Origin: Craterilacuibacter sp. RT1T | GTDB taxonomy: Bacteria > Pseudomonadota > Gammaproteobacteria > Burkholderiales > Chromobacteriaceae | DNA: 64,000 nucleotides | Direction of reading: 5' to 3' | Assembly: GCF_023502145.1 (NCBI RefSeq) | Contig: NZ_JAMFLI010000005.1 | Span: 62,001-126,000, forward strand | In this document: positions 18,342-27,932 of the stretch, one piece after another | How positions within the stretch are numbered: position 1 is the first letter of the stretch | Layout: every line of letters starts with the position of its first letter | Position numbers and translations under genes: made by a program | Notes under the pieces: generated by a model | Seen by the model: the letters and a program-made list of their open reading frames with translations, nothing else | Databases searched by the model: none | Told to the model about the DNA's origin: nothing

Positions 18342-18424
18342 GAATGCACGTACGAGTTTGCACATTGCACCGAGCTGATGCCATGCCATCGCCTGCGAAC
18401 CAGATAAAGCCTTGCCCCGCAGGC

Positions 18425-18440
18425 TGGCACGCTTTCTGCA
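18425..18440 (+). promoter_or_regulatory. Sigma54 promoter of glnK-amtB
   Basis: TGGCACGctttCTGCA has GG (18426-18427) and GC (18438-18439) with a 10-base gap. It sits before the classic nitrogen-starvation operon and after an NtrC site. Confidence 0.88.
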
Positions 18441-18453
18441 TAGAGAACCGTGA

Positions 18454-18840
<387 letters not shown>

Positions 18841-18866
18841 TTTGCACCGCAAGGGGAGAATAAAAC

Positions 18867-20168
18867 ATGAAAAAATATTGCACATTGGCAGCCCTGCTTG
18901 CTGCCAGCGCAGTACCGGCCTTCGCCGGTGCCGCGCCAGAATTGGTTGAAGCCAGCAAGATCAGCGCCGGAGACACCGCATGGATGCTGACTTCGACCGC
19001 GCTGGTGCTGTTTATGACCATTCCCGGCCTGGCGCTGTTTTACGCCGGCATGGTGCGCAAGAAGAACGTGCTGTCGACACTGATGCAAAGCTTCGCCATC
19101 ACGGCGCTCATGACCGTTATCTGGGTTGTAATCGGCTACAGTCTGGCCTTCACCCCGGGCAACAGCCTGATCGGCGGCTTTGACCGCATCATGCTGGAAG
19201 GCATTACCTTCCTCAAGGACGAAGGCAAGCTGACGGTACACCCGCTGGCCGGCACCATTCCCGAGGCGCTGTTCATGATGTTCCAGATGACCTTCGCCAT
19301 TATCACGCCGGCGCTGATCACCGGCGCCTTCGCCGAGCGCATGAAATTCTCCGCCATGCTGGTCTTTATGACGCTATGGTCCTTACTGGTCTATGTGCCG
19401 GTTGCACACTGGGTCTGGGCGCCAGGCGGCTGGATGTTTGACCATGGCGTGCTCGACTTTGCCGGCGGCACCGTGGTGCATATCAATGCCGGTATTGCCG
19501 GTCTGGTTTGCTGTCTGGTACTGGGCAAGCGCGTAGGCTACGGCAAGGAACCGATGGCACCACACAATCTGGTCCTGACCCTGATTGGTGCCTCCATGCT
19601 GTGGGTGGGCTGGTTCGGCTTTAACGCCGGCTCGGCGGTGGCCGCCGACGGGCGTGCCGCCATGGCGATGATGACGACCCAGATCGCCACCGGCATCGCC
19701 GCGCTGGCCTGGATGTTTGCCGAATGGGCACTGAAGGGCAAGCCCTCGGTACTGGGCATCGCCTCCGGCGCGGTGGCAGGCCTGGTTGCCATCACCCCGG
19801 CTGCCGGCTTTGTCGATGCCAAGGGCGCGCTGATTATCGGCTTTGTCGCCGGCCTCGTCTGCTACTGGGGCGCCACCGGACTCAAGCACATGCTGAAGTA
19901 CGATGACTCGCTCGACGCCTTCGGTGTACACGGCATCGGCGGTATCGTCGGCGCCCTGCTGACCGGCGTATTGGCGGTCAAGGAAATCGGCGGTGTAGAA
20001 GGCAGCCTCGCCACGCAAGCATTGGGTGCCGGCGTCACCATCGTCTACTGCGCCATCGTGTCCTTCATCCTGCTAAAAGGTATTGATCTGGTGATGGGCT
20101 TGCGCGTGACCGAGGAAGAAGAACGCGAAGGTCTGGACGTACGCCTGCATGGTGAACGTGTGGAATAA
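18867..20168 (+). CDS. amtB: Ammonium transporter AmtB
   Basis: 433 residues with a cleavable signal peptide (ends near AFAGAAPE) and about eleven membrane helices. Family blocks visible are GLALFYAGMVRKKNVLSTLMQSF, given here as GLALFYAGMVRKKNVL, then the HINAGIAGLV and FDAFGVHGIGG-type region (SLDAFGVHGIGGIVGALLTG) with the twin pore histidines. It trimerises in the inner membrane and conducts ammonia/ammonium. It is the second gene of the glnK operon, 26 bases downstream, and is followed by a strong terminator. Confidence 0.96.
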   Translation: MKKYCTLAALLAASAVPAFAGAAPELVEASKISAGDTAWMLTSTALVLFMTIPGLALFYAGMVRKKNVLSTLMQSFAITALMTVIWVVIGYSLAFTPGNSLIGGFDRIMLEGITFLKDEGKLTVHPLAGTIPEALFMMFQMTFAIITPALITGAFAERMKFSAMLVFMTLWSLLVYVPVAHWVWAPGGWMFDHGVLDFAGGTVVHINAGIAGLVCCLVLGKRVGYGKEPMAPHNLVLTLIGASMLWVGWFGFNAGSAVAADGRAAMAMMTTQIATGIAALAWMFAEWALKGKPSVLGIASGAVAGLVAITPAAGFVDAKGALIIGFVAGLVCYWGATGLKHMLKYDDSLDAFGVHGIGGIVGALLTGVLAVKEIGGVEGSLATQALGAGVTIVYCAIVSFILLKGIDLVMGLRVTEEEEREGLDVRLHGERVE

Positions 20169-20192
20169 GACATGCTTGGAGTAAGGGACTTG

Positions 20193-20216
20193 GGGCGCTT
20201 CGGCGCCCGTTTTTTT
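20193..20216 (+). terminator. Terminator of glnK-amtB
   Basis: gggcgc (20193-20198), loop ttcg, gcgccc (20203-20208), then a run of seven T. It is a textbook UUCG tetraloop terminator. Confidence 0.95.
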
Positions 20217-20242
20217 GGCCATGTGCGGGCGCATGCAGCATA

Positions 20243-20288
20243 CAAAAAGCCCCACGCCCGCCTGTTCCAGGCGCGCGCGGGGCTTTTG
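20243..20288 (-). terminator. Terminator of sspA-sspB (probably bidirectional)
   Basis: An aaaagcccc arm (20245-20253) pairs with cggggctttt (20279-20288); the inner bases can extend the stem (cgcccgcctg with caggcgcg). On the minus strand it follows the sspB stop by 12 bases and ends in a T run. Confidence 0.88.
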
Positions 20289-20299
20289 TCAGATCAAGC

Positions 20300-20731
20300 T
20301 TACTTAACGATACGCAGGTTTGGTCGGCCGCTTGGGCGTGGCGGCTCGTCATCCGGCCCCTCTGCTGCGGCATCCGGCAAGCCGCTGTGCGCCTCGTCAG
20401 GCACGGCATGGAGTTCGCCAGCGGGCTCGACTTCAAAGCCCATACCCTCCCCGCTCTCGCGGGCAAAGATAGACATCACATTACCGACCGGAATCCACAA
20501 CTCGCGCGCTACACCGCCGAAACGGGCGGTAAACGAAATCCAGTCATTGTCTATCCTCAGCCCCTTGCAGGCCGATGCACTGATATTGAGCACGATTTCG
20601 TTATTCTTGACGAACTCGAGCGGCACGCTGGTCTTCTCGTCCACCCATACGACAATATGCGGCGTATAGCTGTTGTCATTGCACCATTCGTAAATGGCAC
20701 GAACCATATAGGGTTTGGTGCTCGTACTCAT
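20300..20731 (-). CDS. sspB: ClpXP protease specificity-enhancing factor SspB
   Basis: 143 residues. The N-terminal substrate-binding domain (KPYMVRAIYEWCNDNSYTPH...GGVARELWIPVGNVMSIFARE) recognises ssrA tags. A disordered acidic linker leads to the C-terminal tail PNLRIVK, the short peptide that docks on the ClpX N-domain. Both halves are intact. It follows sspA by 10 bases, the conserved order in beta- and gammaproteobacteria. Confidence 0.95.
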   Translation of the reverse strand: MSTSTKPYMVRAIYEWCNDNSYTPHIVVWVDEKTSVPLEFVKNNEIVLNISASACKGLRIDNDWISFTARFGGVARELWIPVGNVMSIFARESGEGMGFEVEPAGELHAVPDEAHSGLPDAAAEGPDDEPPRPSGRPNLRIVK

Positions 20732-20741
20732 CAGGCTTCCC

Positions 20742-21344
20742 TTACTTGCGCATCGCTTTTTCGGATGGGGTCAGCGAGTCGATAAAGGACTGGCGCTGGA
20801 AAATACGCTCGGCGTACTTGAGAATCGGCGCAGCATTGCGGCCCAGATCGATATTGTAATGCTCCAGACGCCACAGCAGCGGCGCAATGGCCACATCAAT
20901 CATGGAGAACTCTTCACCCAGCACGAATTTCTGCTTGCTGAAGATAGGGGCAATCATGCTCAGACCTTCGCGGATGGCTTCGCGCGCCTTGGCCGCTTCT
21001 TTTGGTGTCGCGCCGGCTTCCAGCGTTTTCACATGACGGAACAGTTCCTGCTCGAAGCTGAACAGGAACAGGCGGGCACGGGCGCGCATGACCGGATCGG
21101 CCGGCATCAGCTGCGGATGCGGGAAACGCTCGTCGATGTATTCGTTGATGATATTGGATTCATGCAGAATCAGGTCACGCTCGACCAATACCGGCACTTC
21201 GTTATACGGGTTCATCACCGCCAGATCTTCCGGCTTGTTGTGCAGGTCCACGTCGATGATTTCGAAATCCATGCCCTTTTCGAACAGAACGATGCGGCAG
21301 CGCTGGCTGAATGGGCAGGTGGTGCCGGAATACAGAGTCATCAT
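20742..21344 (-). CDS. sspA: Stringent starvation protein A
   Basis: 200 residues from MMTLYSGTTCPFSQRCR; longer in-frame starts lack a ribosome site, whereas aagga precedes this ATG. The glutathione-S-transferase fold has a thioredoxin-like half with EVPVLVERDLILHESNII and a helical half ending with FQRQSFIDSLTPSEKAM. SspA binds RNA polymerase with sigma70 and affects starvation and acid responses. It is co-transcribed with sspB. The upstream petABC operon also reads on this strand. Confidence 0.95.
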   Translation of the reverse strand: MMTLYSGTTCPFSQRCRIVLFEKGMDFEIIDVDLHNKPEDLAVMNPYNEVPVLVERDLILHESNIINEYIDERFPHPQLMPADPVMRARARLFLFSFEQELFRHVKTLEAGATPKEAAKAREAIREGLSMIAPIFSKQKFVLGEEFSMIDVAIAPLLWRLEHYNIDLGRNAAPILKYAERIFQRQSFIDSLTPSEKAMRK

Positions 21345-21442
21345 GGCGCGTGATCCTTGTCTTGGTCTAACTGAAACCAGACATTCTATCACCTGTCAAC
21401 CATAAATAGCGAATTAAATAAGGCAAGTCATTGATACAAAAG

Positions 21443-21474
21443 AAAAAAGACGAAGGCAGCGCCCCCGTCTTTTC
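21443..21474 (-). terminator. Terminator of petABC
   Basis: The aaaagacg arm (minus strand) pairs with cgtctttttt around the ggggcgctgcctt loop region, 21 bases past the cytochrome c1 stop. Confidence 0.85.
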
Positions 21475-21495
21475 GGTTTCAAGCCTGAAAAGCGC

Positions 21496-22254
21496 TTAGT
21501 GCACGTCTTTCCAGTATTCCTTCTTCAGCAAGTAAGCCAGCGGTAGCATCACCACGATCAGGAACAGCAGGACGATATAGCCCAGCTGATGGCGCTTGAC
21601 CTGGGTAGGCTCACCCATAAACACCAGATAGTTGGTCAGGTCAGCCATGCGGTGATCGTACTCGGCGGTATTGGCCTTGCCGTTCTCCAGCTTGGTCAGG
21701 GTACCGGCCTTCACCAGCTCCAGCTTGGGCACATCATGGCCTTCGTGCTTCTCGTGCTTCAGCACCTGCTCGCCCTGCCACTGAGCAAATACATGCGGCA
21801 TGGCGGCCTTGTCGAACACCAGGTTGTTCCAGCCGGTTTCGCGGCTTGGATCCTTGTAGAAGCTGCGCATATAGCTGTACAGATAGTCAGCACCACGCGA
21901 GCGGGCAATCACCGACAGATCCGGCGGTGCGGCACCAAACCATGCGGCGGCATCCGCCTTGGTCATGGAGATCTTCATCGTATCGCCGATCTTGGCACCC
22001 GGCGGCAGGATGTTGGCCTTGACCTGCTCTTCGCTCAGACCGATGTCCAGCAAACGGTTGTAACGCATGGCGTTGGCCGAGTGACAGGACAAGCAGTAGT
22101 TGGTGAACATCTGGGCACCACGCTGCAAGCTTTCGGTGTCCTTCAGATTGATCGGCGCTTTGTCCAGAGGTACACCGCCACCGGCGGCTACGGCAGTAGC
22201 AACCGGCAACGCGAGGACGGCGGCGGCGATCAGTTGTCGTATCGTCTTTTTCAT
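21496..22254 (-). CDS. petC: Ubiquinol-cytochrome c reductase, cytochrome c1 subunit
   Basis: 252 residues from MKKTIRQLIAAAVLALP, with a signal peptide ending near AVAAGG. Haem is bound at C54-L-S-C57-H58 (YCLSCHSA). The C-terminal membrane anchor is HQLGYIVLLFLIVVMLPLAYL, shown partly as LGYIVLLFLIVVMLPLAYL. It transfers electrons from the Rieske protein to soluble cytochrome c on the periplasmic side. It is the third gene of petABC, 14 bases after petB. Confidence 0.95.
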   Translation of the reverse strand: MKKTIRQLIAAAVLALPVATAVAAGGGVPLDKAPINLKDTESLQRGAQMFTNYCLSCHSANAMRYNRLLDIGLSEEQVKANILPPGAKIGDTMKISMTKADAAAWFGAAPPDLSVIARSRGADYLYSYMRSFYKDPSRETGWNNLVFDKAAMPHVFAQWQGEQVLKHEKHEGHDVPKLELVKAGTLTKLENGKANTAEYDHRMADLTNYLVFMGEPTQVKRHQLGYIVLLFLIVVMLPLAYLLKKEYWKDVH

Positions 22255-22268
22255 ATCAGCCTCTCCCC

Positions 22269-23588
22269 TTACACGTACATCACAAACAACACCGAACCTG
22301 CCAGCGTCAGTGCCCACAGCAGCACGAAGCGCACCTGGCGTGCCGGTGTCGATTCGGTCACACGGTCCGGCACCGGAATGCTGCCCACATCGTTCTTGGT
22401 GTAGAACGGCATCGCCAGGAAGAACGCGAAGTAAATAAAGGACAGCACCTGAGCCACAATGGTGCGCACATCGGTAGACGGCAAAGCACCCAGAATACCC
22501 AGACCGATAAAGGAGATCACGAACAGCACCAGTGCGATCTTGAACTTCGGACCACGATAGCGTACCGACTTGACCGGGCTCTTATCCAGCCACGGCAGGA
22601 AGGCGATCAGCACCACGGCGGCGCCCATACCCAGCACACCCCAAACCTGGGTGCCGAGGAAAGACGGAATCGCACGCAAAATGGCGTAGAACGGGGTGAA
22701 GTACCAGACCGGCGCGATATGCGCAGGGGTCTTCAGCGGGTCGGCCGGATCGAAGTTAGGTGCTTCTAGGAAATAGCCGCCACCTTCGGGCGCAAAGAAC
22801 AGAATGGCCGAGAATACGATCAGGAATACCACCACACCCAGCACATCCTTGACGGTGTAGTAAGGGTGGAACGGGATGCCATCCAGCGGGATACCGGTTT
22901 TCGGATCCTTGTTCTTCTTGATTTCCACGCCGTCAGGGTTGTTGGAACCCACTTCGTGCAGGGCGATCAGGTGAGCCACCACCAGCGCCAGCAGAATCAG
23001 CGGCACGGCAATCACGTGCAAGGCAAAAAAACGGTTGAGCGTGGCATCGGATACCACATAGTCACCACGAATCCACACCGACAGATCCGGACCGATCACC
23101 GGGATGGAGCCGAACAGGTTCACGATCACCTGTGCGCCCCAGAACGACATCTGGCCCCATGGCAGCAGGTAACCCATAAACGCTTCAGCCATCAGGCACA
23201 GGAAAATCAGCGTGCCGAACACCCATACCAGCTCGCGCGGCTGCTTGTACGAACCGTAGATCAGACCGCGGAACATATGCAGATAGACCACCACGAAGAA
23301 CATGGAGGCACCTGTCGAGTGCATATAGCGAATGATCCAGCCACCGCCCACATCGCGCATGATGTATTCAACCGACATGAACGCCGAAGCCGCATCCGGC
23401 TTGTAGTTCATGGTCAGGAAAATACCGGTCACAATCTGAATCACCAACACCAGCATCGCCAGCGAACCGAAGAAGTACCAGAAGTTGAAGTTCTTCGGCG
23501 CATAATATTCGGTAACGTGCTCTTTCATCATCGACGACAGCGGGAAGCGCTCGTCGACCCAATTAAGGAGGGCTTTTCCTTTGCTCAT
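22269..23588 (-). CDS. petB: Ubiquinol-cytochrome c reductase, cytochrome b subunit
   Basis: 439 residues with eight or more membrane helices. Visible marks are the QoN/QiN haem-ligand histidine pairs (RYMHSTGASMFFVVVYLHMF and FALHVIAVPLILLALVVAHL, each a 20-residue stretch), GYLLPWGQMSFWGAQV near the Qo site, and the PEWY-equivalent loop APVWYFTPFYAIL, where PVWY replaces PEWY as read. The replacement of the usual Glu in PEWY is seen in several bacteria. It forms the catalytic core of the bc1 complex with petA and petC. Confidence 0.95.
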   Translation of the reverse strand: MSKGKALLNWVDERFPLSSMMKEHVTEYYAPKNFNFWYFFGSLAMLVLVIQIVTGIFLTMNYKPDAASAFMSVEYIMRDVGGGWIIRYMHSTGASMFFVVVYLHMFRGLIYGSYKQPRELVWVFGTLIFLCLMAEAFMGYLLPWGQMSFWGAQVIVNLFGSIPVIGPDLSVWIRGDYVVSDATLNRFFALHVIAVPLILLALVVAHLIALHEVGSNNPDGVEIKKNKDPKTGIPLDGIPFHPYYTVKDVLGVVVFLIVFSAILFFAPEGGGYFLEAPNFDPADPLKTPAHIAPVWYFTPFYAILRAIPSFLGTQVWGVLGMGAAVVLIAFLPWLDKSPVKSVRYRGPKFKIALVLFVISFIGLGILGALPSTDVRTIVAQVLSFIYFAFFLAMPFYTKNDVGSIPVPDRVTESTPARQVRFVLLWALTLAGSVLFVMYV

Positions 23589-23605
23589 TTTCTTGTCTTC
23601 CCCTG

Positions 23606-24190
23606 TTATTTGTCGTCGCCGACCAAGAGCCGGGTGTCGGTGAGGTATTTGTGCGGCGGAATTTCCAGATTGATTGGCGCCGGCACCCCCTTGTACACAC
23701 GGGCAGCCAGGTCAAACTTCGAACCATGGCACGGGCAATAGAAACCGCCTACCCACTGCGGGCCCAAATCGGCAGGCGCGAGGTCAGGACGGTAGGTTGG
23801 CGAGCAACCCAGATGGGTACAAATACCGACAGCAACCAGAATTTCCGGCTTGATCGAGCGGAACTCGTTCTTGCAGTAGGCCGGCTGCTGGTTGGTGTCG
23901 GAATTCGGGTCGACCATCTGCCCGCTCAGGCCTGGCAAGGCCTTGAGCTGCTCCGGCGTGCGCGATAACACCCAAACCGGCTTACCGCGCCATTCGACGT
24001 TAATCTTCTGGCCAGGCTCTAACTTGCTGATATCGACCTCTACCGGTGCGCCTGCCGCTTTTGCCCGTTCAGATGGAAAAAAACTCATCAGGAATGGCGT
24101 AGCGACCCCTACTGCGGCCACGCCCCCAACAGCGCTGGTGGCGACCGTCAGGAAACGACGGCGCCCCGTATCGACTTGCTGCTCACTCAT
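23606..24190 (-). CDS. petA: Ubiquinol-cytochrome c reductase, Rieske iron-sulfur subunit
   Basis: 194 residues. The N-terminus has a twin-arginine signal-anchor (GRRRFLTVATSAVGGVAAVG). The 2Fe-2S ligands are C124, H126 (CTHLGC, with C129 for the disulfide) and C152, H155 (CPCHGS, with C154). It is the first gene of the petABC operon, 17 bases before petB. The region upstream (24191-24307) is AT-rich and probably holds the operon promoter, though no clear hexamers stand out. Confidence 0.96.
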   Translation of the reverse strand: MSEQQVDTGRRRFLTVATSAVGGVAAVGVATPFLMSFFPSERAKAAGAPVEVDISKLEPGQKINVEWRGKPVWVLSRTPEQLKALPGLSGQMVDPNSDTNQQPAYCKNEFRSIKPEILVAVGICTHLGCSPTYRPDLAPADLGPQWVGGFYCPCHGSKFDLAARVYKGVPAPINLEIPPHKYLTDTRLLVGDDK

Positions 24191-24307
24191 TACGTCGTCC
24201 TCAAACTATGGAAACCGAGCTTATTAACCTCGAGAGTTTACCTTATTCCATGCAGGGACTTGAAGCGATTATGCAAATAAATTGTGCGCCGCTTTTAAAA
24301 ATTTTAT

Positions 24308-25054
24308 TCATATAGGGTTGCTGATTTCGACATACTCCACCTCGAGCCCCGTCATCGCAGACAGATGGTCACCCAGCGCCTGTATGCCATAACGCTCGGA
24401 GGCATGATGTCCCGCCGCAATAAACGCCACCTTGCTCTCCCTTGCCTGATGGGTGTTTTGCTCGGATACTTCGCCAGTAACAAAGGCATCGACGCCCAGT
24501 GCAATCGCGTCACCAAACATGCCCTGCGCGCCGCCACTGCACCACGCCACCCGCTTAATCATCGCGCCCTCATCACCCAGCAACACCGCCTCGCGCCCAA
24601 GTGCGGCAGAAATGCTTTTTGCAAAATTAGCCGCACTTTGCGCCTCGGGCAGATGACCATGCCACAACAGGTTTTGCTCGCCCCCCTGCCCGTCGGCTAC
24701 ACACCCCAGCCGCGCGCCCAGTTGCGCGTTATTACCCAGCTCGGCATGACCGTCCAGCGGCAGATGGTAGGCAATCAGGCTGATATCATGCGCCAGCAAG
24801 CTGGCGATACGCGCGCGCTTGATGCCGGTAATACGACTGTCTTCGTTTTTCCAGAAATAACCGTGATGCACCAACACAGCATCCGCCTTGCGCTCGATGG
24901 CGGCATCGATCAGTGCCTGTGACGCGGTCACGCCGCATACCACGCGTTTCACCTCGGCCCGGCCTTCAACCTGCAAGCCGTTGGGTGCATAGTCCTTGAA
25001 GCGCCATGGTTCAAGCCAGCTGTCCAGCGTGCGTATCAGTTCGGTTAGTTGCAT
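24308..25054 (-). CDS. Nif3-like dinuclear metal-centre hexameric protein (YbgI/GTP cyclohydrolase 1 type 2 family)
   Basis: 248 residues from MQLTELIRTLDSWLEPWRF. Metal-binding blocks are VHHGYFWKN (first half) and GHHASERYGIQALG near the C-terminus, as in E. coli YbgI. The biochemical role of the family is not settled. I start at 25054; the longer open frame upstream runs through a heptad repeat tract (25091-25132) and is not coding. It stands between petA and groEL. Confidence 0.9.
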   Translation of the reverse strand: MQLTELIRTLDSWLEPWRFKDYAPNGLQVEGRAEVKRVVCGVTASQALIDAAIERKADAVLVHHGYFWKNEDSRITGIKRARIASLLAHDISLIAYHLPLDGHAELGNNAQLGARLGCVADGQGGEQNLLWHGHLPEAQSAANFAKSISAALGREAVLLGDEGAMIKRVAWCSGGAQGMFGDAIALGVDAFVTGEVSEQNTHQARESKVAFIAAGHHASERYGIQALGDHLSAMTGLEVEYVEISNPI

Positions 25055-25090
25055 ATCAGTTCTCCTCTGAAAAAACTGATTGTAAGGGAA

Positions 25091-25132
25091 TAGGGAGTGG
25101 GGAGTGGAGAGTGGAGAGTGGAGAGTGGGGAG
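25091..25132. repeat. Six tandem purine-rich heptads (TGGRGAG)
   Basis: Six successive 7-base units of the form TGG(A/G)GAG run between the Nif3-like gene and the groEL terminator. Heptads with other sequences but the same period occur at 35387-35458 and 36590-36646. Confidence 0.8.
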
Positions 25133-25148
25133 TCTACCCGGACAAGAC

Positions 25149-25180
25149 AAAGCCCCCGCCGGTTTCCCGACGGGGGCTTT
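25149..25180 (-). terminator. Terminator of groES-groEL
   Basis: aaagcccccg and cgggggcttt arms with a short internal loop, 33 bases past the groEL stop on the minus strand. The T tract after it is short. Confidence 0.85.
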
Positions 25181-25212
25181 GATCTTTCAGGCTGGATTGC
25201 CCGAACGGCTGA

Positions 25213-26886
<1,674 letters not shown>

Positions 26887-26916
26887 TTACGTAACGGGGT
26901 CGGGGCGCGAAGCGTC

Positions 26917-27204
26917 TTACTCGACGATGCCCATCACGTCTTCTTCACGCATCACCATCACTTCTTCGCCGTCGATCTTGACGGTCTGGCCGGCATACTT
27001 GCCGAACAGCACCTTGTCACCGACTTTCAGTTCCAGCGCACGGCGCTCGCCATTTTCCAGAATCTTGCCGTTGCCGACAGCGAGCACTTCGCCCATGTCC
27101 GGCTTTTCAACTGCGGAACTAGTCAGAACAATACCGGAAGCCGTTTTCTCTTCGGCTTCGAGACGCTTGATAACAACACGGTCATGCAGAGGGCGGATTG
27201 CCAT
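26917..27204 (-). CDS. groS: Co-chaperonin GroES
   Basis: 95 residues of the ring-forming Cpn10 family, starting [20 protein letters not shown] (20 residues). The mobile loop [20 protein letters not shown] binds GroEL and the roof loop follows NGERRALE. It precedes groEL by 60 bases. Confidence 0.98.
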   Translation of the reverse strand: MAIRPLHDRVVIKRLEAEEKTASGIVLTSSAVEKPDMGEVLAVGNGKILENGERRALELKVGDKVLFGKYAGQTVKIDGEEVMVMREEDVMGIVE

Positions 27205-27275
27205 TATTCACTCCTGAATTTGCAGTGGCGGAAGTGGGTTTAAAACCATGTAAAGCTGTACCAGAGACACCGGCA

Positions 27276-27302
27276 TTAGCACTCGATGCCTACGAGTGCT
27301 AA
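27276..27302. promoter_or_regulatory. CIRCE operator (HrcA) of groESL
   Basis: TTAGCACTC (27276-27284), 9-base spacer, GAGTGCTAA (27294-27302): a perfect CIRCE inverted repeat, about 72 bases before groES. HrcA should repress groESL here. Confidence 0.97.
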
Positions 27303-27330
27303 TGGTAAGGACGAGGTGGAGGGTTTTCAA
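27302..27330 (-). promoter_or_regulatory. groESL promoter
   Basis: On the minus strand TTGAAA (27330-27325) and TACCAT (27307-27302) are 17 bases apart, adjoining the CIRCE element. The cccccTTGAAAacc sequence also resembles a sigma32 -35 box, with ccttaccat as a poor -10, so dual control is possible. Confidence 0.6.
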
Positions 27331-27448
27331 GGGGGAAAGATGAGATTTAGCAAGATGCCGATGTCGGCACACGATTCAAGGCATGAAGAACACTCTCCGT
27401 AGGAATACGGATACCTCAAACAACCCTTAATGGTTTAGAATTAGTACC

Positions 27449-27465
27449 TGTCTAAAAAATAGACA
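27449..27465. promoter_or_regulatory. Palindrome in the 320-base gap before the polysaccharide region
   Basis: TGTCTA (27449-27454), five A, TAGACA (27460-27465): a 6-bp perfect dyad in AT-rich DNA, about 160 bases before the GfcA-like gene. It could be an operator for the export operon. The rest of 27303-27626 has no gene or clear promoter that I can see. Confidence 0.35.
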
Positions 27466-27626
27466 AATGCATAGCTGTGTGAGCACTGCAGCAGCCTGCT
27501 TCTCCGGAATTCCCTGAGCCGCACCGGCCTGCCACATTCAACGGCTTTAAGCACACAAATTCCAAATGAATTACTATGTAACTGCTGCCATGCAGCCTAA
27601 TCTTCACTTTTGATAGGTATTTTCAC

Positions 27627-27857
27627 ATGAAAAAGACTCTGACCTTGGCCTTGGTGGCTACCCTATTCTCTGCTTCCGCCATTGCAGCTGAACCTGCAGC
27701 GACAACAGCGGCCACAACAACCGCCGGCACGACCACCGCAGCAACCGCCACCACAGTGGCCGGCCTGAGCACCACCGCACTTGTAGCCATCGGCGCCACA
27801 GTTGCTGCCGTTGCCGTTGCTGCGTCCGACAACAACTCGTCGACCAGCCACCACTAA
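27627..27857 (+). CDS. Small Thr/Ala-rich exported protein, GfcA (YmcD)-like
   Basis: 76 residues. A Sec signal peptide (MKKTLTLALVATLFSASAIA) is followed by a stretch made almost only of Ala and Thr (about 22-45), then one hydrophobic segment (LVAIGATVAAVAVAA) and a short hydrophilic SDNNSSTSHH tail. This plan matches GfcA of the E. coli group 4 capsule operon (signal, Thr-rich, one membrane helix). GfcA has no known enzyme activity. It opens the export set (YjbH/GfcD-like, Wza-like, Wzz) as gfcA does in E. coli, which supports the call despite the low-complexity sequence. Confidence 0.75.
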   Translation: MKKTLTLALVATLFSASAIAAEPAATTAATTTAGTTTAATATTVAGLSTTALVAIGATVAAVAVAASDNNSSTSHH

Positions 27858-27875
27858 GCTGTCGCAATCCAGTCA

Positions 27876-27907
27876 GGCTGGGCGCAAGCAATGCGGCCCA
27901 GCCTTTT
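27876..27907 (+). terminator. Terminator/attenuator after the GfcA-like gene
   Basis: ggctgggc (27876-27883) and gcccagcc (27896-27903) make a perfect 8-bp stem followed by four T. It lies between the first two export genes, so it may set a high GfcA-to-exporter ratio. Confidence 0.75.
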
Positions 27908-27932
27908 GCATGCCCGAAATTCGAAGTGCCTC

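Noticed and set aside
25091..25132. Tandem heptads as a CRISPR array
   Set aside because: Units are 7 bases with no spacers; no cas genes are nearby.
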